Of a stretch of DNA of 64,000 nucleotides, positions 17,113 through 25,553 are shown piece by piece. The position numbers and the translations under genes are program-made. A model generated the notes under the pieces. It did not search any database. It had not been told where the DNA came from and saw only the letters and a program-made list of their open reading frames with translations. The stretch's first letter is position 1. The number at the start of each line of letters is the position of its first letter. Location of the stretch: assembly GCF_002899675.1 (NCBI RefSeq), contig NZ_PKUU01000001.1, forward strand, positions 248,001-312,000. The letters are read 5' to 3'. The DNA is from Clostridium sp. chh4-2. GTDB taxonomy: Bacteria > Bacillota > Clostridia > Lachnospirales > Lachnospiraceae.

Positions 17113-18408
17113 TCACCGCCCCTCATTTTCGCTGTCCCAATTCCCGATCAGCTCACTCATACCGGTAACAGCCGCAGCCGCATCGCCGCCCTCTAACATT
17201 CCCACGATACTCTCCCGGGAAAAATCCCAAATAGGGAATCTCAAGTTGTCGTCAGATCCTATCACACTGCGGCCATTGGTCAAATAAGGGCCAATTGACT
17301 GAATCGCTTTGTCTTCAGCAAGCCTGTTCTCATTTAACGGGCTGAAAGAACACTGGCTGTTCACAAATTCCCAAATAACGTCCGGTCTTGTCAAATATTC
17401 CACAAACTGCTTGGCCTCCTTTAGATGTGGGCTCTCCGCCCATACGCTGACACGTGTATCCACATTGATAACCAGAACACTGCCATCGTCCATAATCGGG
17501 TAAGGCCGTACCTTAAATTCAAATTCCGGATTCAGATCCAGAAGACGCGGGACAGCCCATGCGCCGGTCAGCATAAAAGGCTGTTCCCCTTTGGCAAACA
17601 ACGTCAAATCATCCTTCGTTTTGGCTGTCTTCAATGCTTCTTCCCGATCCACCCAGCCGCGCTCCAGCATCCGCTCCACCAGTTCAAATCCAGGACGGAG
17701 CGCTTCTGCCAAATCTGCTTTTCCCTCATTAAACTGTGATATCGCCCAAACGGGATCTTCCTGCTGGTAATAAGGCAGCATCCCTTTGGCAATCACAATG
17801 GTTTTCAAAGAAATATCGTTATTTGCCACAATTGGAGTGATTCCCTGTGAAACAAAATAATCGCATACGCTCTCCAACTCCGACAGGTTTTCCGGCACCA
17901 TCTGCCCGTGTTTCTTTAACAGATCGGTATTGCAGAAAAGTCCGAATGCAGAAATAGAGGTTGGCAGATAGCAAATCTCTCCCGCTGCCGCCATCTGGCT
18001 TTTCGCCAAATCACTGAATTGATCCAGCGTGGATAAGTCAGACAAATCCGCCAGCCGGTTCTGCTTTTCCAGGTCCAAAGCCCGGGCATGGTCCACCATG
18101 ATAATATCGTCCCCATTCCCTGTATCCAAACGTTTTTCCAATACATCGAAATAGGTCGGACTTTTAATCCCGTCATAAGAGATTGTAATATCGGGATATT
18201 CATCCATAAAACCGTGCAGTGCATTTTCTATCGCCTTAACATTCAATGCCTCGTATTTAAAACCAAAAAAAGTCAATTCTGTCTCAGGTGCCGTGGGTTC
18301 CTGCGCTTGATAAAGGATCCTGTTCTCGCCCTGCTGTTTTGCACATCCGCTCAATATCCCAAATAACGGAAGGATGCAAACCAGCAATTTATATCTCCAA
18401 CTTCTCAT
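17113..18408 (-). CDS. Extracellular solute-binding lipoprotein (ABC type) serving a sensor operon
   Basis: The ~431-residue precursor has a signal peptide ending in the lipobox ILSGC, so it should be lipid-anchored outside the membrane. The fold is that of family-1 carbohydrate-binding proteins (DYFVSQGITPIVAN, GAWAVPRLLDL and VEYLTRPDVIWEF segments). ATG at 18408 follows GGAGGTACAGA; an in-frame TTG upstream is unlikely. No permease or ATPase gene adjoins it. It lies directly before a hybrid histidine kinase, so the bound ligand is probably presented to the kinase sensor region rather than imported. The ligand is not identifiable, perhaps a sugar. Confidence 0.85.
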   Translation of the reverse strand: MRSWRYKLLVCILPLFGILSGCAKQQGENRILYQAQEPTAPETELTFFGFKYEALNVKAIENALHGFMDEYPDITISYDGIKSPTYFDVLEKRLDTGNGDDIIMVDHARALDLEKQNRLADLSDLSTLDQFSDLAKSQMAAAGEICYLPTSISAFGLFCNTDLLKKHGQMVPENLSELESVCDYFVSQGITPIVANNDISLKTIVIAKGMLPYYQQEDPVWAISQFNEGKADLAEALRPGFELVERMLERGWVDREEALKTAKTKDDLTLFAKGEQPFMLTGAWAVPRLLDLNPEFEFKVRPYPIMDDGSVLVINVDTRVSVWAESPHLKEAKQFVEYLTRPDVIWEFVNSQCSFSPLNENRLAEDKAIQSIGPYLTNGRSVIGSDDNLRFPIWDFSRESIVGMLEGGDAAAAVTGMSELIGNWDSENEGR

Positions 18409-18508
18409 TCTGTACCTCCAAATTATCCGCAAAAACCCCTTATTAAAATCTCAATTGATTATATATTATCACACCAGCGCCGATCGCGCAACGTAACCTG
18501 AACATCAA

Positions 18509-18555
18509 AACAACACCTTGGTATCAGATTTAAAATCTGATACCAAGGTGTTGTT
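18509..18555 (-). terminator. Bidirectional hairpin terminator after sigK
   Basis: A perfect 23-bp stem (18509-18531 with 18533-18555) separates sigK from the lipoprotein operon. Runs of T follow on both strands. Confidence 0.85.
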
Positions 18556-18575
18556 TTTCTTCATTCCTCTTCGAA

Positions 18576-19208
18576 CTATTTTTCATTTTTCTCAAACTCC
18601 GTCTTGAGCTTTTCCAGGGCCTTTTTTTCGATCCTGGACACATAAGAGCGGGATATATCCAGTTTCTCAGCAATTTCTCTCTGCGTATGTTCTTTTATCC
18701 CAAATAATCCGTAACGCATACTGATTACAATTTTTTCCTGATCCTTTAAACAGCTTTCATAGGCGAGGTATAGCTCCCTCACCTCCTGCTGCAGAATCAA
18801 GCCCTCCAGTATTTCTTTATTTTCCAGTTCGATCACATCCACAAGGCTGACCGTTTCGCCATCCTTGTCGACCCCAATCGGCTCAAACAGTGAAACCTCT
18901 TTCGAGTATTTCTTATTGGCCCGAAGAAGCATTAAGATCTCGTTTTCCACGCACTTTGCGGCATACGTAGCCAGCCTAGATCCTCTGTCAACATTAAATG
19001 TGTTCACCGCTTTAATCAGGCCAATGGTACCAACAGACAGCAGATCATCCATATCATGATCTGTATATTGATATTTTTTAACCACATGCGCTACCAAACG
19101 CATATTCCGTTCAATGAGTACGGACCTTGCTTCCTGGTCACCCTCTTTGTAGCGTTCCAGATATTCTCGTTCCTCTCGTGCAGTTAAAGGCTGGGGAAAT
19201 GTCTTCAA
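18576..19208 (-). CDS. sigK: Sporulation sigma factor SigK, without pro-sequence
   Basis: The 210-residue protein directs late mother-cell transcription during spore formation. Region 2 (RLVAHVVKKYQYTDHDMDD, then LLSVGTIGLIKAVNTF) and region 4 (TQREIAEKLDISRSYVSRIE) match SigK. It begins at MKTFPQPLT, the point where Bacillus mature sigma-K begins, so there is no ~20-residue pro-peptide to cleave. The gene is uninterrupted by a skin-type element. The start is a TTG codon behind AAGGTGG, and no better-placed ATG lies upstream. That ribosome-binding site is one arm of a hairpin. Confidence 0.9.
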   Translation of the reverse strand: MKTFPQPLTAREEREYLERYKEGDQEARSVLIERNMRLVAHVVKKYQYTDHDMDDLLSVGTIGLIKAVNTFNVDRGSRLATYAAKCVENEILMLLRANKKYSKEVSLFEPIGVDKDGETVSLVDVIELENKEILEGLILQQEVRELYLAYESCLKDQEKIVISMRYGLFGIKEHTQREIAEKLDISRSYVSRIEKKALEKLKTEFEKNEK

Positions 19209-19210
19209 AG

Positions 19211-19259
19211 AAAGCCACCTTACGCATTACTTACTTTTATTTTATGCTAAGGTGGCTTT
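19211..19259 (-). other. Hairpin sequestering the sigK ribosome-binding site, possible sigma-E -10 in the loop
   Basis: AAAGCCACCTTA (19211-19222) pairs perfectly with 19248-19259. On the minus strand the second arm holds the AAGGTGG used by sigK. The loop carries CATAAAAT, a match to the -10 of sigma-E promoters. It may also serve as a weak terminator for the upstream purine gene, but its minus-strand T tract is short. Confidence 0.5.
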
Positions 19260-19287
19260 TTAAGTGCTTTTACACTTTTATTTTATT

Positions 19288-20466
19288 TTAGTGATGGAAC
19301 AGGCGGATGCCGGTAAAGGCCATGGACATTCCGTATTTGTTGCAGGTTTCAATTACATTGTCATCCCGGACAGAACCTCCCGGCTGGGCGATATACTTTA
19401 CGCCGCTCTTGTATGCACGGTCAATGTTATCCCCGAATGGGAAAAATGCATCCGAACCGAGGGATACATCCTTCATCTGATCCAGCCATGCCCTCTTCTC
19501 TTCTTTTGTAAATACCGGCGGTTTTACCTTAAAGGTATTTTCCCAGATACCGTCGGCCAAAACATCCATATAATCGTCGCCAATATAAACGTCAATGGCG
19601 TTGTCGCGGTCCGCCCGGCGGATGCTGTCGACAAACTGCAGGTTCAGCACCTGAGGCGCCTGGCGCAAAAACCAGTTGTCCGCTTTATTTCCCGCCAAAC
19701 GGGTGCAGTGGACTCTGGACTGCTGGCCTGCTCCGATTCCGATGGCCTGGCCGCCCTTTGCATAGCATACGGAATTGGACTGGGTATATTTTAACGTGAT
19801 CAAGGAGATCAAAAGATCGCGCTTGGCATCTTCCGGAATCTCTTTATTCTCAGTCACTACCTTAGACAGCAGTTCGCTGTCGATCTTTAATTCATTTCTG
19901 CCCTGTTCGAAAACAATTCCAAATACCTGTTTCCGTTCAATCGGGTCCGGAACATAGTCGGGATCGATCTGTATTACATTATAATTGCCGTTCTTTTTGG
20001 ACTTTAAGATCTCGAAAGCCTCCGGTTCATAACCAGGGGCGATCACTCCGTCTGAAACCTCCCTTTTAATGATACGGGCCGTATCCACGTCGCACACATC
20101 GGAAAGAGAGATAAAATCGCCAAATGAAGACATGCGGTCAGCTCCTCTGGCTCTGGCATATGCGCATGCAAGCGGAGAAAGTTCACCCATATCCTCCACC
20201 CAGTAAATCTTAGCCAGCGTCTCGTCAAGAGGCAGGCCTACTGCGGCTCCGGCCGGAGATACATGCTTAAAAGAAGCTGCTGCCGGCAGTCCGGTGGCCT
20301 GTTTTAATTCCCGCACAAGCTGCCAGCCGTTAAATGCATCCAGAAAGTTGATATATCCCGGTTTTCCGCTTAAAACCTGGATCGGAAGTTCTCTCTCCCC
20401 CCGCATGAAGATTCTGGAAGGCTTTTGATTTGGGTTGCATCCATACTTTAACTCCAATTCTTTCAT
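19288..20466 (-). CDS. AICAR transformylase, stand-alone (PurH transformylase domain)
   Basis: The 392-residue protein transfers a formyl group from 10-formyl-tetrahydrofolate to AICAR, the penultimate step of IMP synthesis. It contains the catalytic Lys-His pair in ASFKHVSPAGAA and the conserved LKYTQSNSVCYAKGGQAIGIGAGQQ region (about 225-250). The IMP cyclohydrolase domain that normally forms the N terminus of bifunctional PurH is absent; a separate cyclohydrolase gene lies 18 bp upstream. Both are under a ZTP riboswitch, which reports the substrate pool of this enzyme. Confidence 0.93.
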   Translation of the reverse strand: MKELELKYGCNPNQKPSRIFMRGERELPIQVLSGKPGYINFLDAFNGWQLVRELKQATGLPAAASFKHVSPAGAAVGLPLDETLAKIYWVEDMGELSPLACAYARARGADRMSSFGDFISLSDVCDVDTARIIKREVSDGVIAPGYEPEAFEILKSKKNGNYNVIQIDPDYVPDPIERKQVFGIVFEQGRNELKIDSELLSKVVTENKEIPEDAKRDLLISLITLKYTQSNSVCYAKGGQAIGIGAGQQSRVHCTRLAGNKADNWFLRQAPQVLNLQFVDSIRRADRDNAIDVYIGDDYMDVLADGIWENTFKVKPPVFTKEEKRAWLDQMKDVSLGSDAFFPFGDNIDRAYKSGVKYIAQPGGSVRDDNVIETCNKYGMSMAFTGIRLFHH

Positions 20467-20484
20467 CTTAACGTTCTCCTGTTC

Positions 20485-21198
20485 TTATCTGTTTTTATTA
20501 ACAATTCTTGTTTCATAAGCGCCTGTAGCGATATCAATATATCTCACGAATAAGGAAACTTTATTATCTTCGTTTAAATTCTTCCACAAAAGATCGGTAA
20601 ATTCATCAATATCTCCCTTGATTCCAACAAGTTTCGGCTCTCCTTCAAAACTTGGAAGCGGATTTCCGTCATGCATATATGTGTGGATAAAGTGGCCCTC
20701 GCCTGCCGCAGGATTCTCATATGCAAACGTATAGCGGCTGCAGGATTCCGGGTTCCCGTTATTGCTCTTTAAAATGGACATGGCATAATTATATCTTCCA
20801 TTTTCAATATGCATAATTCCTGAAATTCTCGGTGTATAATTAGGGCCGTCCGGTTCAAACTCACGGCTGCGCAGAGACTGTTCAAAAGTCAGCTGTTTAT
20901 CCATTCCTTCATAGATTGTGTCGGTCTGGTCTCCGTTGGTAACAATCGTTTTATTGCCGAGGACCCGAACCGGAGCATAGATAATCAGGCTTGGATCGGT
21001 TAATTTGGATGGATCAAACGCCTGAGTGCGGATTCCTTCCCCGTCTTCCACAAACACACGGTTACGGCTGTTTTCGCTTCTTCCCATGATGAAATAAGCG
21101 GTCACTGCCGTTTTTCCGTCCTCCGTTCTTCCAATCACAATTCCTCTGCCCGGATAGGCATTATTCTTCAATTCCTCTTCAATTGCCAGCATCTTCAT
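20485..21198 (-). CDS. purO: IMP cyclohydrolase, PurO-like
   Basis: The 237-residue protein resembles the archaeal-type IMP cyclohydrolase family, which closes FAICAR to IMP. Recognised segments are NNAYPGRGIVIGRT at the N terminus, YFIMGRSENSRNRVF, PNYTPRISG and SCSRYTFAYENPAAGEGH. It replaces the missing cyclohydrolase half of PurH encoded next to it. ATG at 21198 follows AGGAGG at 9-nt spacing; the ATG two codons later is possible. The leader is a ZTP riboswitch with terminator. Confidence 0.88.
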   Translation of the reverse strand: MKMLAIEEELKNNAYPGRGIVIGRTEDGKTAVTAYFIMGRSENSRNRVFVEDGEGIRTQAFDPSKLTDPSLIIYAPVRVLGNKTIVTNGDQTDTIYEGMDKQLTFEQSLRSREFEPDGPNYTPRISGIMHIENGRYNYAMSILKSNNGNPESCSRYTFAYENPAAGEGHFIHTYMHDGNPLPSFEGEPKLVGIKGDIDEFTDLLWKNLNEDNKVSLFVRYIDIATGAYETRIVNKNR

Positions 21199-21262
21199 CA
21201 GCTGATTCCTCCTAACTTTTTATATGTCCTGCCCAGCCGTTACTATGAAACATTTAATCAAT

Positions 21263-21329
21263 AAAAAAACGCCTGGGCAGTACGAAGATCAAAAGGAATT
21301 TCTCCTTTTGTCTTCAGCATGCCCAGGCG
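21263..21329 (-). terminator. Riboswitch-controlled terminator of the purine operon
   Basis: Minus-strand TGCCCAGGCG-type arms (21320-21329 with 21270-21279) form a GC-rich stem enclosing a second hairpin, followed by seven T residues (21263-21269). The upstream arm is the conserved CCGCCTGGGC of the aptamer, so ligand binding and termination are mutually exclusive. Confidence 0.88.
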
Positions 21330-21389
21330 GTCGGCTCAATCTTCTTACGTGCTCCCCTGTAGTTTCCCACTTATCCGCCAGTCGCACGT
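21319..21389 (-). ncRNA. ZTP riboswitch (pfl motif)
   Basis: The minus-strand RNA contains the hallmarks of the pfl motif: GACTGGCGGATAAGTGGGAA, then GGGGAGCACG, and after a short linker GACCGCCTGGGC. It senses ZTP/ZMP (AICAR ribotide), which builds up when 10-formyl-THF runs short. It precedes the two genes that consume AICAR. Ligand binding would hold CCGCCTGGGC in the aptamer and block the terminator. Confidence 0.92.
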
Positions 21390-21398
21390 CCTTTTCTA

Positions 21399-21427
21399 AT
21401 CATATAATATTATTTTTTTCTTTGCAA
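21399..21427 (-). promoter_or_regulatory. Sigma-A promoter of the purine operon
   Basis: TTGCAA (21422-21427) and TATGAT (21399-21404) are 17 bp apart on the minus strand, immediately upstream of the ZTP aptamer. Confidence 0.7.
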
Positions 21428-21442
21428 GAAGATTTTTAAATT

Positions 21443-22798
21443 TTATTCATTTCTTATTGCGGCCAATGGGCTCAGCTTCATCGCCCTTAAAGCCGGGAAG
21501 AAGCCTGCAGCCATACCTACGAAGATGGCGAACAGAATTGCAGATCCTGACAGCCACGGCGGAATTCTGGATATATCGCCGTCAATTCCCATCATGAGCT
21601 GGGCCGCTCCTAAAAATTTATTGATCACAATGGACAGGGTGTAACTTAATATAATCCCGATCATTCCTCCCATAAATCCGATAAATCCCGACTCCAAAAG
21701 GAACATATTGCGGATTACGCCCATATCACAGCCAAGAACCTTGATGATTCCGATCTCCTTTGTCCGTTCATAGATGGACATCATCATGGTATTGGCAATG
21801 CCGATTGCCGCTACAAACAGGGAAACCGCGCCGATTCCGCCTAAAACGGCCTGAATCATATTATACTGCTGCTGGGACTGTTCCAGCCACTCCATGCTGC
21901 TGTATGCCTGATATCCCATATCTGTAATCTCTTTCTGCACTGTGGTAACATTTGACATATCATCTGCATAGACGATCGCCTGGTCATAGATAAAATAGTT
22001 ATATGGTTTTCCCTTTTTATTGGTGGGCTGTCCCGGGATCGGATCTTTTCCAAATACCCGCTTCAGTTGGGCTTTCAGAGAATCGATATCCACGTAGACG
22101 TCATAGCTGTAACTGTTCCAGTCATCAACGCCTCCCTCTACCATCGCCGCTGTGGGAATCATATACTTTTTCGGAGGTTTGGAAGGAGATCCCCCTTCTC
22201 TTGATCCCCCGCTCTGTGCCTGATAATATGCATTCGTATCAAAGACCACAAACATGGGTTTATTCAGAAAATCCACGTCCGGTATCTCGTCATAATTACG
22301 GTAACCGCCTTTACTTTTCGTATTGTAGAAGTTACGGGCGGCCTGATTTCCCACCACCATCGCAAGATCGCCGCCCGGCTCAGGCAAGCTTCCTTCTCCA
22401 ATGGAAATCTGCTCCATATACTCTCTGGAAACCCCGTTCATGCCCAGCTGCGCTTCATAAACGCCCTGCTTCATAACCACATAAAAGGACAGCATGGGAG
22501 ATACTGCCTGCACATGTTCAACCCGCTTCAGCAGTTTTACCGTATCATCCGTTATGTAATTAGGCTCCTTTGAAGTGTCGTTATTTCCCCACCTGTTCTG
22601 CGAATATACGGTGATGGCCGTCAAACTTCCGGAAGCCTCGTACTGCTCCATTGTCAGTTCCTTTAAACCAATTCCCAAGGAAACCATTACAACAATGGAA
22701 GCCGTACCTATAACAACTCCCAACACAGTGAGTGTCGTCCTCAGCTTTCTCCGCCGCAGGTTATTTACGCTCATTAAGAGCAGATCAAGAAATCTCAT
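21443..22798 (-). CDS. ABC transporter permease, MacB/FtsX family
   Basis: The ~451-residue protein has one membrane segment near the N terminus (LTVLGVVIGTASIVVMVSLG), a ~250-residue extracytoplasmic domain and three C-terminal segments around AAIGIANTMMMSIYERTKEIG, MGGMIGIILSYTLSIVI and SAILFAIFVGMAAGFFPALR. That is the standard MacB/FtsX layout. The chosen start is the ATG at 22798, which overlaps the end of the preceding gene by 14 bp; upstream in-frame codons lack a ribosome-binding site. It pairs with the ATPase at 24604-25341. Such transporters export peptides, lipids or surface factors or drive cell-wall events; the substrate is unknown. Confidence 0.88.
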   Translation of the reverse strand: MRFLDLLLMSVNNLRRRKLRTTLTVLGVVIGTASIVVMVSLGIGLKELTMEQYEASGSLTAITVYSQNRWGNNDTSKEPNYITDDTVKLLKRVEHVQAVSPMLSFYVVMKQGVYEAQLGMNGVSREYMEQISIGEGSLPEPGGDLAMVVGNQAARNFYNTKSKGGYRNYDEIPDVDFLNKPMFVVFDTNAYYQAQSGGSREGGSPSKPPKKYMIPTAAMVEGGVDDWNSYSYDVYVDIDSLKAQLKRVFGKDPIPGQPTNKKGKPYNYFIYDQAIVYADDMSNVTTVQKEITDMGYQAYSSMEWLEQSQQQYNMIQAVLGGIGAVSLFVAAIGIANTMMMSIYERTKEIGIIKVLGCDMGVIRNMFLLESGFIGFMGGMIGIILSYTLSIVINKFLGAAQLMMGIDGDISRIPPWLSGSAILFAIFVGMAAGFFPALRAMKLSPLAAIRNE

Positions 22799-24584
22799 CG
22801 TCTGTCTCATCCTCTTCCTGGGCCGCTTTTTTCTTTTTTCTCTTTCTGACAATAATGACAGCAACCACTATGACGGCCAGCGCTGCAGCCGGCAGTATAA
22901 TTAATTTGTATTTACTGAAGAAAGACGGATTTTCTGCCGGGATGTCATCGAAATTACCAACCATGGAATCATCAAAATCCATCGGAATTTCTTCCGTTAC
23001 ATAAAGAGTCATCTCTTTTTCCAAAGCGGTTTCATTTCCATTCTCATCTTCATAGGTTATGGTGATCTTCACTTTGCCGTCGTCGGCCGTTGGAGCCACG
23101 CCGCTGATCATCACATCCACATTGCCGGTTTCACCCGGTTTAATATTGCCTACATAGGTGTCTGTCGTCTGTATGGAATCGGCTTCAAATTTTGCCATAA
23201 CATTATAAAGAAGCACTTTTCCGGTGTTATTGATCGAGAACATGACATTGGATTCCGATCCCACGTTAATGCTTTCCGGCATAATCTCTATGGTGCCCGT
23301 GTTGATTCTGGCATGCTGGTAAACGGGGATATCCACAACCACGCTTTCCTCGGCATTCTTAAACTCAGGGCTGTCATACTTTTCCTTAACCGTGATGGAA
23401 TAGGATCTCTGGTCAATGCTGGCTTTCGACACCATCTTCACCCGGATCTCAGCAGTTCCTCCGGCAGGCATGGAATTCACAACCGTTGAAGAAGAGCCGG
23501 ATTCCATGGAAAAGACAGCGCTCTCAGTGACTTTTTCAGACTCTAATGAGAACAGGATGTTGCTGGCAGGCACGTCGGCAGATGCATTCTTCATCCTTAA
23601 AATCAATTCAAACTCTTCACCCGCAAAGATCTTCTCCGGAATTGTCTCGTAGCTGTCCACAATTAAACGGGCTTTTGTTCTGTCGTTTGCATTGAAATCG
23701 CCTTTATTGTCTTCTTTGTCTTTATTGGTAACGCGGACGAAGAAAGACTCCTCCGCTTTTAATAATGCGCCTTCGGAACTGTCTCTGTATGTAATCTCCA
23801 ATTTTACCGGGTAATATCCGCTGTAGGCCTCTTTACGGATCATAAAGCTGTAAGGCAGCTCCACCGTCTCTCCGCCTGCGATTTTATCAAAACGGCGGTC
23901 GTAATTGGCATCGTTAATTTCAAATGGAAATTCCGTATCTTCTTTGCTCATCACCATGCTCACCGTAACGTCCTGAGCTGAAATGGTGCTGTCATTTCTC
24001 AAATTCATGGTAAAGTTGAGAACATTCGGATAAACGCCGTCAGGAGTGCTCTGCCCCTCTCCAAGGACAAAGGTTATGGTTTTATCGTCCTCTTCATCGT
24101 CATTCGACGAACCGGTGGACTTGCTGATCCAGACATTGATATATTCGTCCGCAAGTTCATTATTCTTATCGTCATACACTTTAATCGGAACTGAATAATA
24201 TCCCTCGGCGATATCACGCCTTACCCTTGCGGAAATCGATACGCTTTTTGAGGAACCGTCCTTGAGAGAACCCACGTCTTTAATATCAAAGGTGCTCTCA
24301 TTCACTTCAAAGGGAAACACATAGGTGGAGTCCAGATCTTCATCATCCGAAATGATCACATCCGTTGAAAGGGACACGCCCATCTTGCTTAAATCTTTTC
24401 CCGAGTTATTCTTCAACGTAAAGGAAATGCTCATGCTCTTTCCCGTTTTACCGCTAGGCGTCTTTTTTGTAATTACATAGTCGTTATCGCTGGTATCAAT
24501 CAGGGCAAAGGACGTAAACGGCACCGCTCCCAGCAAAGTGATCACCGCTAAAATCCAAACCAGACTTTTTTTCAGCTTTTTCAT
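22785..24584 (-). CDS. Secreted, C-terminally anchored protein with CARDB-like repeats
   Basis: The 599-residue protein has a signal peptide (MKKLKKSLVWILAVITLLG), several ~110-residue beta-rich repeats of the CARDB / NEW3 type (compare LKNNSGKDLSKMG, LRNDSTISAQDVTV, MKNASADVPASNI, INNTGKVLLYNVM) and a C-terminal membrane helix (about 560-582) followed by KRKKKK. Most of it therefore faces outside. It sits between the ATPase and permease genes and overlaps the latter, so it is probably an accessory subunit of that ABC system, comparable to extracellular domains that link such transporters to the wall or a partner protein. Confidence 0.8.
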   Translation of the reverse strand: MKKLKKSLVWILAVITLLGAVPFTSFALIDTSDNDYVITKKTPSGKTGKSMSISFTLKNNSGKDLSKMGVSLSTDVIISDDEDLDSTYVFPFEVNESTFDIKDVGSLKDGSSKSVSISARVRRDIAEGYYSVPIKVYDDKNNELADEYINVWISKSTGSSNDDEEDDKTITFVLGEGQSTPDGVYPNVLNFTMNLRNDSTISAQDVTVSMVMSKEDTEFPFEINDANYDRRFDKIAGGETVELPYSFMIRKEAYSGYYPVKLEITYRDSSEGALLKAEESFFVRVTNKDKEDNKGDFNANDRTKARLIVDSYETIPEKIFAGEEFELILRMKNASADVPASNILFSLESEKVTESAVFSMESGSSSTVVNSMPAGGTAEIRVKMVSKASIDQRSYSITVKEKYDSPEFKNAEESVVVDIPVYQHARINTGTIEIMPESINVGSESNVMFSINNTGKVLLYNVMAKFEADSIQTTDTYVGNIKPGETGNVDVMISGVAPTADDGKVKITITYEDENGNETALEKEMTLYVTEEIPMDFDDSMVGNFDDIPAENPSFFSKYKLIILPAAALAVIVVAVIIVRKRKKKKAAQEEDETDDEIS

Positions 24585-24603
24585 ACTCTAATCTCCTCTT
24601 TGT

Positions 24604-25341
24604 TTAACTTTCTTCTGTATCAGGACCATCTTCCTCTGAATGATGGCGCTCTTCTATCTTTAAGATCTTGCCGTCCACGATATGAAACTGCCGGTCGGCA
24701 AAGGATGCGATATGGTTGTCATGAGTAACCATAACGAGGGTCTGGTGCTGCTCCCTGACAATCTTTCTCATCAGTTTCAGCACTTCCATGGTGGTCTTCG
24801 AATCCAGATTACCGGTAGGCTCATCCGCAAATATGATCTGCGGGTCCACAGCCAGAGCCCTGGCAATTCCCACACGCTGCTGCTGCCCTCCGGACATCTC
24901 ATTGGCCATATGCTTCATCTGCTTTTCCAGGCCAACCAGTTTCAGATATTTGACTGCTTTTTCATTCCTCACCTTTCGCGGGATTCCACGGAAGGAAAGG
25001 GGCAGAGCCACATTCTCCACCGCGTTCATGGTCTGAAGCAGGTTATAGGACTGAAAAATGAATCCCACATGCTTTCTTCTGAATGCCACCAGCTGATTCT
25101 CCGTCAGCTTCTCTATGTGGGTCTTAGCGATCACGATCTCACCTTTTGTCGGCTTTTCCAAACCGGCCAGCATATTTAAAAGCGTCGACTTGCCGGAACC
25201 GGACGGGCCTACAATGGCACAAAATTCTCCTTTGTACATGGTAAAATCCACACCGTTGAGGGCGTATACTTTGGTATGGCCTACCTTGTATATCTTATAA
25301 AGGTCTTTTACTTCTATAATGGGTATTTTGTTGTCTGACAA
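24604..25341 (-). CDS. ABC transporter ATP-binding protein, LolD/MacB type
   Basis: The 245-residue ATPase has Walker [11 protein letters not shown]-loop FIFQSYNLL, signature [15 protein letters not shown], Walker [14 protein letters not shown] and switch histidine in VMVTHDN. The [10 protein letters not shown] wording is typical of the MacB/LolD group. The start appears to be TTG at 25341 behind GGGAGG; no ATG is close. It is the first gene of a three-gene operon with the CARDB-like protein and the FtsX-type permease. Confidence 0.93.
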   Translation of the reverse strand: MSDNKIPIIEVKDLYKIYKVGHTKVYALNGVDFTMYKGEFCAIVGPSGSGKSTLLNMLAGLEKPTKGEIVIAKTHIEKLTENQLVAFRRKHVGFIFQSYNLLQTMNAVENVALPLSFRGIPRKVRNEKAVKYLKLVGLEKQMKHMANEMSGGQQQRVGIARALAVDPQIIFADEPTGNLDSKTTMEVLKLMRKIVREQHQTLVMVTHDNHIASFADRQFHIVDGKILKIEERHHSEEDGPDTEES

Positions 25342-25553
25342 AGTTAAGGACCTCCCTTTTCCTGTTTCTATTGGTTTATTATACAGTAAAATGATAATTT
25401 GTACCGCCTTTATTTTCTTAAAGTTCCTTAAATATTCCTTACACGGTTTTTCCGGAAAACTTTCTAAAAAAGTATAACATATTTTTGTAAAAAATTGTAG
25501 AAATATCCGGACTTATACTATATAATAGGGAAAGGAAAAAAAGGAGGTTCGAG

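Noticed and set aside
18576..19208. sigK interrupted by a skin-type element
   Set aside because: The frame is continuous from region 2 to region 4 with normal length.
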